64,000 nucleotides of DNA from Macrotrachela quadricornifera (lineage: Eukaryota; Rotifera; Eurotatoria; Philodinida; Philodinidae): positions 1-64,000 of the forward strand of contig JAJEKB010020494.1 in the NCBI GenBank assembly GCA_022393335.1, written 5' to 3'. Below are positions 53,525-64,000 of this stretch, piece by piece; within the stretch, counting starts at the first letter, position 1; each line of letters starts with the position of its first letter. A program made the position numbers and the translations under genes. The notes under the pieces are model-generated. The model searched no databases. It had not been told where the DNA came from and saw nothing but the letters and a program-made list of their open reading frames with translations.

Positions 53525-53552
53525 CTTGTATGATCAGATCTGATCATACAAG
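53525..53552. repeat. 28-bp perfect palindrome
   Basis: A perfect self-complementary sequence with no spacer, centred on TCAGATCTGA, with arms starting CTTGTATGATC. Outer flanks (CAGTCAGAT on one side, AATCTTTGATTG on the other) partly continue the symmetry. Confidence 0.95.
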
Positions 53553-53589
53553 AATCTTTGATTGATCTTATTGTCAGATTGATTCCCCT

Positions 53590-53735
53590 GGAATGGAAAA
53601 ATCATTATTTTGTTTAAAAAAAATATTCGAAAAAATCCAAAAACTAATGATACCAATGAATTCCCAGACCCCGAAAACCTTGAGTCAAACTTTATAAAGA
53701 AAAATCATCTTTTTCTTAAAAAAAGTTGAATAGTT
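53590..53735. repeat. Diverged dispersed copy of the 124-bp repeat unit
   Basis: TTCCCAGACCCCGAAAACCT at 53661, followed by TTGAGTCAAACTTTATAAAG and a T-rich tract, matches the order of motifs in the tandem units at 33200-33680 with many substitutions. It may mark a remnant of the same element family. Confidence 0.5.
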
Positions 53736-54902
53736 GAACACATGAATAATTGAATGGTTAAATAGTTGAATTCAAGTTTCAAGTTTGACATCACTACAAA
53801 ATTTTTAAACTTTGAAAAACCAAGAATGAACACATTTCTATATGGATGATTTTGATAGGTGAAATAGTAAGTAGAAAGAAAAGAGTAAACATTTTTTTTG
53901 CATTAAACGAGCACAATTCACCTCTCACTGCATGTGTCGGCGTGGTTTAGTTGGAAAAATGTTGTGCAAGAGAACTGCAAGTGAGATTGGATGTTTTTTA
54001 AGAATAATCGAAAAAAACGGTTGACGTCAACATTCATAAAAAAAATTCCTTACTAACAAGCTTTCCTCGACAATATTTGTTTTGGAATACGTGTACATAA
54101 TGCATTTCCAGCTTTTATTTTTGTCAATTTGCCTTATGTAAGTTCGGTTTTTTCAAATACGTATACAGCTGTATATTTACTGAACGTTTTCCAGCAGAGT
54201 ACCTGCGCAAATACCTAATAATTACCTGAAAGTACTTTATGTATCTCAATACCCCATTCAGATTTTGTGACATACTGGTAACAGGTGTGTTCAGATTGAA
54301 AGAAAACAAAGCTCGTAACATTGATATTAACAATTATGTCTAGTTAACTCTATAAATTGCAGCCGATTAAAAGTAAAACCGAAGGTATAAGTGACACAAA
54401 AATTGGTGAAAGCAGTTTTTCAAAATTTAAAATGACAATTTCAGACTTGAAATTATTTTATGTTTAAAAAACTTCAATTAAAAGAAAACTAACAGTGAAA
54501 TCAATAACATTTTTTAAATTTCGATCTTATATTCACAAATGAGAAGATATGTCCTAGCCAATTTGAACAGATTTGTATTAACTGAGGATGAGTAAGTTGA
54601 AAATCGGATCAATTAATATGCGAAAATAAGCTTAGCTTGATAGGTAATACTCGACATAAGCAGTTCAAATGCATTATTTGATCAGTTAATGTAGATAGTG
54701 GGCGAGTTAGCTGACTCAGTATTCATTTATATTATCTGTATCGCTAACTCTTTAACGAGCAATATTAACAGCCTAAATGACCTGTGAATTATTAGTAAGT
54801 ATTAAAAGACCAAATAATGCATTGGATCTATTTGCACACAATTTTTAATTAACTTAATTGATGTATTTCACAAAGCTATATTTGTGTACTATTTATTTGA
54901 AG

Positions 54903-55548
54903 TTTGGGGAGTGGCGAGCAGCAAAACAATACCGATAGTCATGATGTGAATCCATTTATTATTGAACTTGAAAATCTGGCTGACAATGACGAACTTGAAA
55001 CCATACCGGACGTTGTTCTTAGCAAATGCATGAAGATTTTAACACTTCTATCGGTCGATGGACGCGAAGATGGCATTTATCTGAAATCTACACCGAAGAA
55101 TCATGCTGACGCGGATCGTCTTATAGCTAAGATTAGAGAAGTGCATTTGGAACTCGGCGGTAGCGCTCTTGATCGGAATGGTTTTGTACGCGATGAATTC
55201 TCGATCGGCCATCGGTGGACAATTTTAGCACGACAATATTACTCGTTTATTGACTATTATGATAATCCAACGGTACCTAAGATTATTTTTAAACTAATTG
55301 AATGGACAGTTTTTCCCCCTGATTACAAAGATGGTTTTGCACCTGCATATCATCTTGAACGTAGTTACGATAATATGTTTGGCTTCACCTATATGTTGGG
55401 ACGCAAATTATATCCACATTACCACGAATCATTAGTGAACTTTTTTGACCGACCTCCATCATATATGGAGCTCAAAGCGCTTATTGTTGGTGATCTCACA
55501 GGAGAAGCACCACTTGTATACATCGTTGCCTCCGGCTATCGAGGATAA
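54903..55548 (+). CDS. Unrecognised protein, 5' end incomplete
   Basis: About 214 open codons from a possible acceptor (TATTTATTTGAAG, ending 54902) to a TAA at 55548. There is no usable ATG at the start: a TGA stop precedes it at 54898 and the first in-frame Met is about 43 codons in. It may therefore be a last exon whose upstream exon I could not find, or a gene that lost its start. The sequence is soluble, acidic at the N-terminus, helical in the middle (ADADRLIAKIREVHLELGG) and rich in Tyr, Pro and His after that, ending LVYIVASGYRG. There is no signal peptide or membrane segment. Codon use is visibly less A/T-biased than in neighbouring genes, which supports selection or a different origin. 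AATAAA-like motifs follow near 55640. I do not recognise the family. Confidence 0.55.
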
Positions 55549-56952
55549 TACAGTGAGTGAATAACGAAAGAAACTCATACCTACACTTGATTTTGCTATA
55601 TTGAATGAAGGATGAGCATAAAAATATCAACAAATACAAATAAAGAAAAAAAAATAAAACAAAAATTCAATGAATTAGTTCTCGACCTTGTACGCTCCGT
55701 CGTGTTACAAAAAATTTGAATTTCTGGCATATTATCAATTTTTTGCCTCTAGTAAGTTATTATTTGAGAGTCGAGTCAAGAAATATGGACCTCAAATTTT
55801 AGCTATAACTAGGCTTCTTAGTCAATAAATCTTTCCCCGAAAGTTTCAGCCAAAACAGATAACCTATTTGAGAGATGTTGGACAGGTTAACAGATTTATT
55901 TTTCTCATCCTTCTATAAAAAAATGAAATTTTTCGCGTTCAATACTTTTAGCAGAGATTGTCTATTTTCACTGGAACTTCTAGGATTAGTTATTGAATTG
56001 GAGTCGACTTTAGCCTTCAGGACGGGATTACTTTTTGAAGCTTTAGTATAACATACTTATTGATATCATAAATAAAGGAAAGAAACAGCAAAATGTGAGA
56101 ACAATCTTGACACAATCATTGTTCTGTAAAAAATCAGAAAAATATCACAAGAAATGCTGACTAATGAATTATCAGTTGATGCCGAGTTATTACGCCTATA
56201 TTTATGGCCCGTAATTATTCAAATTCGTTCAGAGGGTTATATTCAACAATCAATGAAAAAAAAGTATTTAATAAGGATTAAGAGACGTTCTCCGAGTATA
56301 TCGAGAATCGATCTGATACGCCATAACATGAGTATTTCTTTTTTTCTATGGCTGCTTTTAAAGTAACAAGAAATTTGACTACTAATCCTTGTAGAGCATT
56401 CAATTCTGTGCAAATTGAACTAACTCTCAACGTTTCCAGTGGAAGGCAATAACAGTTCAAAAATTTCGAAACAAATTTAGTGGTGATGAATTTTCATTTT
56501 TTTTATTTAGGAAAGAATTTCATTTTATCATATTAAACTATCATTTTTCTGTTGGAAATGCATCGAATCATGTACTTTCTAAAGTTTTTTGAAGTGATTT
56601 TCTGGCTAAATTATACCTAAAAAACAGTTTTCTTGCTTTTTTTCGAAAAATGTCGCTATTCAAATCACAAAGATATAATCTAAATAAAAAATGTTGTATT
56701 GAAGGACTGTTGGTCGCTTTTTGATCTGTTAACAAGAAAGGTACGTTCAAATATAGAACTAAGACTGGAAAAATGTTACTATATCAAAATACATCATTGT
56801 GAGGTATGTGTGGTAGTGCTCTTGAAAAAAGTAACCAGAATCGATGGTGTGATGAGTCGACCCTGGTGTAAAGGCGGACTCATCAAATGCTTACCATAAT
56901 TACTAATCACTCTTTCTAAGAGATCATTACAATATACGTCGTCTGTGGTGTA
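55549..56952. other. Intergenic, nothing recognised
   Basis: Spacer with short chance ORFs (60-70 residues) on both strands and no domain, RNA or repeat that can be supported. Confidence 0.5.
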
Positions 56953-57712
56953 CTACTGTTTACCTTTTTTGAAGGAAAAACACTCTCCATCTAATACATT
57001 TAACCGTGAGGGATGATGATTAATGCCTCTGATTATCTGCGATGTATTTTCGGCTTGCTCATCCTCATCAAATACTTTCTCACATTTTTGACGTAAAGCT
57101 TCTCGATCTAAGAACTCTTCTAACGCTAGATGATCGTTGAAATATTCTTCCTCATCGATTATACTATTTTCATTCACTTTCAAACTTTTAATTCATGCAT
57201 TTTTGTAGCGAGCACTTCCAGTTTACAACGACTTTATGTTCGAATACCTTCATCGAATTTCTTCAACAAAAAATTGAGTTTGTTTTTCAGTCAATCGCAC
57301 ATTTTTTTTTCTTTCTTTAGACAGTACCCACCCTTCCTTCAAATTTCATTCATATTTTCCTTGTGATTTTAAACTATATTCAACGTTAGAGTGCTCGAGT
57401 CAGAGAAACTATTTCTTGATCACCAACTCGTTCCAATTTGGATTGATATAATTGCATGGCTACATCTTTCAAGAGTAGCCTTTCAAGTTCGGAAACATGA
57501 TTACTTGTAGCAAGATGAGCAACTAGATTATTATATCTAAAAAATGTCTTTATACATCCTTCTTCATTGCATACAAATAAAATAGTTGAAGATTTAGAAT
57601 AGATTCACTCTCTTTGACTTAACCATATTAATTGTTTTTATTGACCAATCATGTATAGAGCCAGACTGCAACTCACAATCTAATTTGGTATCTTTTTTGC
57701 CAAATGTGACCT
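56953..57712 (-). pseudogene. C2H2 zinc-finger protein, decayed
   Basis: Reading the minus strand from a possible acceptor at 57713, the first segment is VTFGKKDTKLDCELQSG.. and is followed by a frame change near 57600. Next is one C2H2 finger, C-x4-C-x12-H-x5-H (CNEEGC..FFRYNNLVAHLATSNH), then LLKDVAMQLYQSKLE and a stop near 57390. Further on, another frame gives GWVLSKERKKNVRLTEKQ..LLKKFDEGIRT, an in-frame TAA, then LEVLATKMHELKV. After another shift it reads DEEEYFNDHLALEEF (56953-57183). The combination of a finger plus a GWxL..K..RFTEKQ module is found in a multi-copy family of invertebrate C2H2 proteins. At least two frameshifts and two stops make the copy non-functional. Confidence 0.55.
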
Positions 57713-58834
57713 CTTTAAAAGAAAAAAAACCTGCTAGGGCCTACACTGCAAATACGGTGAGTTAATATACCGTTTTTTTTTTGAAACTTGAAATTGTTAT
57801 AGTTAGTAATATTAAGAAGTTTAAACTGAACGGGAGAACTCGATTCTAAAATCAATCAACATTCAGACAGTTTTACGCCAAGAATTCCTTCGTCTGAGCA
57901 ACATGCATCCACAAATTCGGTAGTATTGATTACATCGTGTTTTTCATTTAAATATCTTCTGGTATGTGAGACTGCTGAAGTATCTGTGCTACGTATGTTA
58001 TTTATTTACTTAATGACTCTTGTATTACTATAAGCTCATTCATTGCTATCTGTCAGAATAATGTATAACTCACTATATGTTAGTTAGACTTTTATAAGGA
58101 ACGCGATTGCAATAATTTGTTTATACAATTATCTGTTAACTATTTCTTGTAACTATTGATAGTTATTAAAAATGATAGGTGTATATCATCATATTTCACA
58201 GAGTACGTCATTTCTTAAATGACTATTACTCCAATCAGAAAGAATTCTCTCTCATTTTAACAATAACCAAAAAATATGATTGACTACCTAAACGTTATAG
58301 AAAACTTCTTCATCATAATAAATTTTAGCCACGAAAAATTCATAATATTAATATCTTCATAGAACATTGTAAGCATTGCACTTAGAGAGTCATCTCTTTA
58401 TTTGAAATGAAGGCATGTTAAATTAGAATAACGCATCGAAATTAAACTTTACTTGAAACTTCAAGAAAAAAGGCATGTCTGCCATGGTCACGGTATTCAT
58501 TTATTGATTTTCTGAAGTACGCGAGAACCGTCAAACGCAAAACTACAAAGCCATGTCATGATTCCATTCCTAATTAATACTAATAAAATATTGAAACCAT
58601 CAGAGACACAATTTATCATCTCATTTTTCCAACAAAATAATCGAAAAATTTAAGTTTTTGCGGGGTTTTTATAGAAAAATCCCTTTTTTTACTGTAGAAG
58701 AAAAAAAAAGAATTCGTTAAAAACATTCGATTAAAATCTTTAAAAAATTAGTTTGAAAAAACTTTCTATATATGATTCGATGCGTTTTCATTTCTATCTT
58801 GCTCCTATAAAAAGTCATTCACAAAATGATCAAG
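57713..58834. other. Intergenic, nothing recognised
   Basis: AT-rich spacer. A gene upstream of the zinc-finger relic could have had exons here but none can be read. Confidence 0.45.
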
Positions 58835-58941
58835 GGTGACACGACATTTCCGCGCGCGACACTTCCGCGCACACGTCAAGTGAGGGTGAGGGCGCCGCGG
58901 AAGTGTCGTTTATACGTTACGTGCGGAAATATCGTGTAACC
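58835..58941. mobile_element. 107-bp GC-rich MITE with nested inverted repeats
   Basis: Termini GGTGACACGACATTTCCGC and the inverse of GGTTACACGATATTTCCGC differ at two or three positions. Just inside is a second inverted pair, CGACACTTCCGCG and CGCGGAAGTGTCG. The whole unit folds into one long hairpin and is far richer in GC than its surroundings. It abuts the truncated hAT copy. No target duplication was identified. Confidence 0.65.
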
Positions 58942-59278
58942 AGCTTCTTCTATAAACATAAGTGAAAAAATTCAGGATTTGGACTTAAAGAATCACATGT
59001 TGGGTAGAACTACTCTTCTTTTCGAGAGACAAAACATCTATATTCATCATTTAATAACTCTACAGATACTGAACCACTTTGTCACGATATATTTATTATG
59101 CAAGGCTAATAAAAACGTGAGAAAAAAAGTACAAAAATCGATATTTTTTGCCATATTTCCAGTTTAACCACAATAAATGACCTAATATATTAGTGAGTTT
59201 GTACCGATCTAAAACATTTTTTCAACCGGCTGCACCGTACCGGATCGGTTTGAAAATTCTGGACCGGTTACAACTCTG
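58942..59278. mobile_element. Truncated copy of the intronic hAT-like element
   Basis: Read on the minus strand from 59278, it starts CAGAGTTGTAACCGGTC and runs parallel to 47364-47650. Shared landmarks include GGTTGAAAAAATGTTTTAG, CAAAAAATATCGATTT, AATAAATATATCGTG, TCTCGAAAAGAA and TGTGATTCTTTAAGT. Similarity stops at the border of the 107-bp MITE. A 62-residue ORF inside (58979-59167) is part of the repeat, not a gene. Confidence 0.8.
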
Positions 59279-59871
59279 TCGCAAGTAACTTATACTTCTA
59301 CAGAAAGATGAATATTATTGATCGTAGTATTGATTTGTAAAAAGGTGATATGTAGTTCCACACGAACAGTTGTCGAATCGATGATTTGATGCCGAGCCAC
59401 GAAATGATTGATAGCTGATGAATTTATCTCATTCTTGAAAAGATTGATTGCTAAAATCAAGCAAGAAAACCTTTGACAAATTCATGTAAATCATTTAATA
59501 GAAAGTAGGTAGCGTTTGTAAATGAAATGATACTTCACGTTAAACCTACAAAACTTTTTCCTGCAGAATCTTCATTACCATTGACATTTCGATTTTCTTA
59601 CGCCTTTGCCAAGATCAAAGTTTACCAAATAAACTATGGTATTCGATACTAAATGTGGTTATTCAATCGATAATCTTGATAAACCATTTTAAAGTGAGTC
59701 TGTTTTCAAAATATCTCACATTTTGCTTTCAGACATATATGTGTACTCTTGAAACAATACTATAAAATACTCAACATCTCATAAAGATTGATTGCGATGA
59801 GCAAACGTGTCTAGAAATATGACTCAACTGAGTTTGTGATAGAGCGAAAATCTTACACAAAAATAACACCA
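59279..59871. other. Intergenic, probable 3' flank of the pentapeptide gene
   Basis: No ORF, RNA or repeat recognised. It contains the 3' UTR of the minus-strand gene ending at 59872. Confidence 0.5.
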
Positions 59872-62270
59872 TTACAAGAGGCAATATATAATCACGATAC
59901 CTTCATCGACAAGTATGTTGTTTGAATTGAAGAAACGAATACTCGTATTGATATTGCCCGTGATAATATCAGCTTCCACTTGGACGAAGGTCGAACCAGC
60001 ATCTATCATTCGCTTTATATATCGACTGACGTCAATCAATTGAATCATGGTAGGAGTCGTCGATGTCATTGCTTGGAAGCCACAGTTAGTATTGTTCTTT
60101 TGTTGAATGAGGATTACTGCTCTCTGACTAGACACTGTCCAGTTGATGATGTTCATCGTCGATTCATTACATGTTGGATACCCATTTCGAATGAGATTCT
60201 TATTCTTGCCTATCGATCCATCTGGTAAGATCGCTTTCGATATAGAAAAAGTTTGATCAAGTTTATCTTGTATCAGATTTTTCGACTGATTGAGATTACT
60301 TTCAGAAAAATCGACGTCATACAGTTCGCAGTCAAGAAAGTCAGCTTCAATTAGTAATGCACGACGAAAGTTCGTCTGATACAACTGAGCAAAACCTAAA
60401 TTGACTGCAATCATACTGGCATCTTCGAAGGTAGTATTATATAGATAAGTATGACGAAGATCACTTCTGTCCAGGATTGCATTCGAAAAGTTAGAACCAT
60501 TGAGATGAGTAAGAAAAAAATTCGTCTCGATGAGAGAAGCATTACGAAAGTTACTCTGAATGAGTCGAGCATAATCAATAATGGCATTGTTCATACTGAT
60601 ATTGTCTAAAAGAGCTTCTTTCAATTGAATATAACGAAAACTGCTTCCAGTGAGAATAGCTTCAGAAAAGTCGGTTCGATTTCCTCGGGCATCGAGAAAA
60701 GCAGTAGCGATAAGAAACGCTCCTCGAAAAATAGTATTCGTTAAGTTGGTGTACCAAAAATGATTTTGTGCACCCCTCACTCGAGAAAAGTTCGCATTTG
60801 CCAGGTAAGCTCTATCGAACGTGACTTTAATTAGATGAGCACGTTCAAAATTAGCTTTGTTCAAGACAGCACGAATGAAAAGTGTCTGATTGATATTAGT
60901 TTCGCTGAAATTACTACAATTGCCTGTTGTGTCCATGAAGTTTGCATTTACAAGTGATGTTCGTCGAAAATTGCTACCAACATACGACGATTTGTAGAAT
61001 AAGCCTCCATCGATTATAGCCTCTTGGAAATTCGTATGATTCAACTTAGCTCGAAAGAAATTACTATTACGAAGATCCGAACGCGTGAAAGAAGTGTTAG
61101 TTAGATCGGCGGTTGAGAAAGTCGTATTGCGAAGTGAGAGACAATCGAATAGAGCATTGCTTAGTTTGGTGCCATGAAGATAGATTTCATCGAAAGATCT
61201 AACGGGACAATCGTCTAAAACAGAAACAACAAAGAAGTGTTCTATTTCAGATGACTTTGTACTATTCTCCATTCGAAGCACGTCCAGAATACACTATTTC
61301 AATTTCGTTTTCATCAGTATCTAGATAGATGTCTTTTGAATAGTGGATCATGAGCTAATCAAGATTTACAAAGAAAAGTCGAACTTTCATCTTCCATATG
61401 ATGAAATCATTTTTAGTACTAAAAGTTATTCTCCTCAACTTACTTCCATCTTTGTCGCCCAATTGAATACCACTTAAATCTGCTTCGCTTAAAATAAGAT
61501 ACTCTGTAGGATTCTCATTGGTAATTTGAAGTAGATGTGCTTGGTGAAGACGTTGAACGAGAAGAGCCTTATGTGAAGTGCCAAATCGACGAAGTAAACT
61601 CAACACTTTGCGTTGAAGAAGTGGTATAGGTGTGCTACTCAAATTGTATCGATCGAGAAATTCATCAAGATCATGTTCATCTTGACGAGCTTGATCCTGT
61701 CGATGATGTTCGTCGATGAGATGAGAGCGATACTCTTCCATACGCCATTCATGTTGTTGTCTTTCGTCAGCTAGACGTCGTTGTGCCTCGAGTTCTACAA
61801 CCTTACGAAATTCCAATTCTTGTTGATGATATTTTTCAGTGAGATTTCGATTGGTTTCAGCATTCAATAAATTCCATTTAAGATCTTCTCTTTTTTGTCC
61901 TTGACTAAATTGTTCTGCTCGCTTCGTTAAATCCATTGTAAAATTTCGTTGCATTGACTGTTGTTCAACTTCAAGTTGTTGTTCATGTTCCCGTTGAAGT
62001 TGAGCAATGCGTTCATTCGATTGAACAAGCATTTCCATAGCTTTCTAGATGAAAAGGATGATGTGCATGGATATTACAATAGAAAAGCTCATGGTCAATG
62101 TTTATTATATGGCAAACCTGTGATTGGGTGGAAGTCGGATTGATTGTCGGTAAACGAACGATCAGAATAATGAATATAGCGGCAAGTAGACCAACGATAA
62201 CGAGATTTATAGTAAACTTGCTGACGAGCTCGAAGATTCGAGTCTTTGGAGCGCAAAGATCTGATGGCAT
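59872..62270 (-). CDS. Single-pass membrane protein with coiled coil and pentapeptide-repeat domain
   Basis: CDS on the minus strand: 62270-62118, 62044-61444, 61214-59872, predicting 698 residues. Donors are GTTTGC and GTAAGT, acceptors CATCTAG and TGTTTTAG, and all phases agree. The first in-frame ATG after a TATATAAAAG box is used. Residues 19-38 form one hydrophobic helix preceded by a short basic-containing tail, giving a probable type II membrane anchor. Residues about 55-180 are a Gln/Glu/Arg-rich coiled coil. Residues about 185-250 are helical and end in LSEADLSGIQLG. About 262-590 are A(D/N)LxxxxF-type pentapeptide repeats (for example ANFERAHL, TNFRRALL), which fold as a right-handed square beta-helix. 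A C-terminal domain of about 100 residues, with Cys pairs, completes it. Pentapeptide repeats are mainly bacterial, so the domain may be of transferred origin, though introns show it is domesticated. Function is unknown. Confidence 0.85.
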
Positions 62271-62377
62271 TGTTTTATCAGCTATTGAATTCAATGAAGA
62301 TAAAAGCAAAATCAGACAAATGTTTTTCTTGCTCCTTGGAGTATTAATGAAATGAATCTGTCAATTTTGCCTATCCA

Positions 62378-62387
62378 CTTTTATATA
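62378..62387 (-). promoter_or_regulatory. TATA box of the pentapeptide-repeat gene
   Basis: TATATAAAAG on the minus strand, about 110 nt upstream of the chosen ATG at 62270. Spacing and match to TATAWAAR are good. The initiation site would lie near 62350. Confidence 0.5.
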
Positions 62388-63296
62388 CTTTATCAAGGTA
62401 AGAATACAGATGGAAACAATGGAATCATAAGCATACACAAATCTTCAAATAATATTGACTTTAGATTCTATTTTTATTTTAAAATCACCTGCCTACATTG
62501 TCAATATTGTGTATGTGAAGAAAAAAACAAATATTTTTATATTATTCATCATAGATATCAGTTACTGATCAACAACGTCATGAATTAAATGTTCTCGATT
62601 GTCTCAAGGTAACTGACGTCAGAGGTAATGTTCACATATACATTTGATTCCACAATGTTCTCAATACATATGCATTCGAATAATTTAGGGAACAAGCTTC
62701 TCGGCTGTTCTATGATTAAGTATGATATACGTCTTGATATATAATTTGAAGCGAATGATAATATCTATTTTGATGGAGATCGTGACAGACAAAAAGACTG
62801 CTGTGGTCACCTATTAAAATATCATCTATGGTTTTATATTTATGTCAGCAACTTCGTATTACTAAGGTTTTCTGTGATTGTTTCCATAGGATACCGAAAA
62901 CATGTTTTTGAATACATTTAGATTCATATTCTATTCCTAGTAATTTGAGCGTAATTATAAAAAAATAGTTCGTTAAGGACTAATGAAACAAAACATTATT
63001 TTCGTTATGAAGAATTTGAGAAAAAGACAAATATATTTAGAAGAAAAAAGACCTTTTTGTCTTTAGATTTCTGCAATTTGATCAAATGAAATGAAGATAA
63101 AACAAATTGCAATTGTTTGATAGTATCTTCACTGCTCATTAAAAGAAATAAGAAGAGCACAACAAATCAGAAACAGATGAATTATGAATGATATTGAAGA
63201 TTTAGAACAGTTTTTCGGTGATAATGTTTCTTCTTCTACTTGTGACTGGATGATGTTTATAAATCAAATATTGCCAGGAAAGAACAATGAAAACAT
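62388..63296. other. Intergenic, nothing recognised
   Basis: Spacer between the pentapeptide gene promoter and the receptor pseudogene. A 78-residue plus-strand ORF at 62352-62588 shows no domain. Confidence 0.5.
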
Positions 63297-63888
63297 TTAA
63301 CCATCCACAGTAATATGTTCAGTCGTTTGAATAATAGAATCGACTGCATGTGTGAGTCATTGAACTTCTTCTGTTTTAACAACAGCCTTGTTTACAATAA
63401 ACAAGCCTTTTATCAGATCAGATAACAGACAAACAGCTTGTACAAGATTGTATCTGTACAGTAAATATCACCATGTTATTTCTAAGATTAATTTTATATC
63501 AAAGAAATTAATTGGAGGACTGCTGAAATATATTGTGTATTTCATGGTTGCGAAGGAAATAATGACGAGAAATAATTTCATCATACTTGTATTAAAATCA
63601 AATCGAGTTGCTATGTGTTTAGCAATCGGTATGATATCTGGATGAGTAATCATCAGCTTTAGAGTATCATAATAAGCGGAACAATCCATTAATCGAATAA
63701 GACAACCGATGAAATTTGTACACATATTATTCGTAAGTTTAAATGTATTAGCAAGTAATACTGAACGATCACTAGGAACTAACGAGAGATAATCTGCATT
63801 GTTCTTGTACAATGATTGAACTTTGTCGAATAGAAGTTGAACAAGTTCGATTACTAATGTAGATTTGAAACGTAATTTCGGAAGTAGA
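63297..63888 (-). pseudogene. Nuclear-receptor ligand-domain pseudogene (partial)
   Basis: After a possible acceptor (AAAATAG ending at 63889), the minus strand reads LLPKLRFKSTLVIELVQLLF.., SLVPSDRSVLLANTF, MKLFLVIISFATMKYTIYF and, beyond a TGA at 63468-63470, YLLYRYNLVQAVCLL. A second TGA follows before LTHAVDSIIQTTEH and a final TAA at 63297. The order LxxxDRSxLLxNTF, a hydrophobic helix and a (W)xYLLYxY motif matches nuclear-receptor ligand domains. The intact receptor in this window has LLWKYMIYQYGYSETV at the equivalent place. Two in-frame TGA codons indicate decay. The DNA-binding exons would lie beyond the right edge of the window. Confidence 0.55.
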
Positions 63889-64000
63889 CTATTTTATTCA
63901 CGCATGAATGATACAAAACAGAGACCTGCAGCTTGCATCAATAGATGGCCGCGACGGTATCACATGTTTTTCCTATCAGATAAAACGCTCAACGAATTCT
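63889..64000. other. Right edge, nothing recognised
   Basis: Upstream flank or intron of the receptor pseudogene. No coding signal can be read in the 112 bases available. Confidence 0.4.

Larger units (their letters stand above)
50010..54902. other. Gene-poor stretch of 4.9 kb
   Basis: No supportable gene. ORFs of 60-102 residues at 51011-51217, 52086-52271, 52218-52526, 53208-53507 and 54124-54333 lack domains and splice context and look like chance. It holds a 28-bp perfect palindrome and a diverged copy of the 124-bp repeat (both listed). Two TCCCATCTCATAGGATGAAAA-like segments near 52635-52690 hint at another old repeat. Confidence 0.5.

Noticed and set aside
53943..53990. tRNA-like A box (TGGTTTAGTTGG)
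   Set aside because: No B box (GGTTCGAATCC-like) follows and no cloverleaf or acceptor stem can be formed. It could be a chance match or a very old tRNA-derived repeat.
54660..54830. AATGCATTATTTG inverted pair as a MITE
   Set aside because: Only about 13 bp pair and there is no target duplication, so it is too weak to call.
58979..59167. 62-residue plus-strand ORF
   Set aside because: It lies inside the truncated hAT copy; the corresponding region of the other copy is not open in the same way.

Overview
The window looks like metazoan, AT-rich nuclear DNA, most probably from a bdelloid rotifer. This is an inference from content: GT-AG introns, a rotifer-style nuclear receptor with a divergent ligand-binding half, a decayed SecA-like gene of bacterial type in an intron-bearing context, a membrane-anchored pentapeptide-repeat protein, and decayed family members interspersed with small DNA transposons. 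No ribosomal or tRNA gene is visible. A 400-base assembly gap lies at 48199-48598.

Layout. Positions 1-1533 are a palindromic foldback flanked on both sides by the same 34-bp minisatellite in opposite orientations. Positions 2304-32089 hold one enormous plus-strand gene. It has three phase-compatible exons, the last a single 22.75-kb open exon, and predicts about 8,929 residues. The protein has an N-terminal helical region, six dynein/midasin-type AAA+ modules, a long helical linker, a cassette of hydin-like (ASH) beta domains and four tandem von Willebrand A domains. Its second intron carries a piggyBac-like MITE with TTAA target duplications. A 3.1-kb long-terminal-inverted-repeat element follows at 32850-35937. 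Positions 37214-44584 hold a small Cys/His ORF and three decayed genes: a 7TM-receptor-like fragment, an F-box/LRR-like relic and a multi-exon SecA-like pseudogene.

A nuclear-receptor gene (46355-50009) has three in-phase exons. Its 2.4-kb second intron contains a textbook hAT-type element with a perfect 8-bp target-site duplication, plus the assembly gap. Positions 50010-54902 are gene-poor. An unrecognised 214-residue ORF sits at 54903-55548. A C2H2 zinc-finger pseudogene (56953-57712), a 107-bp GC-rich MITE and a second, truncated copy of the intronic hAT element (58942-59278) follow. An intact three-exon gene (59872-62270, minus) encodes a single-pass membrane protein with a coiled coil and a pentapeptide-repeat beta-helix. 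The right edge has a nuclear-receptor ligand-domain pseudogene with two in-frame stops.

There is no operon-like logic. The genes are independent, and the most notable content is the giant AAA+/ASH/4xVWA protein. It has a midasin-like motor half, but its tail is unlike that of midasin. The rest is a record of gene decay and MITE insertion.
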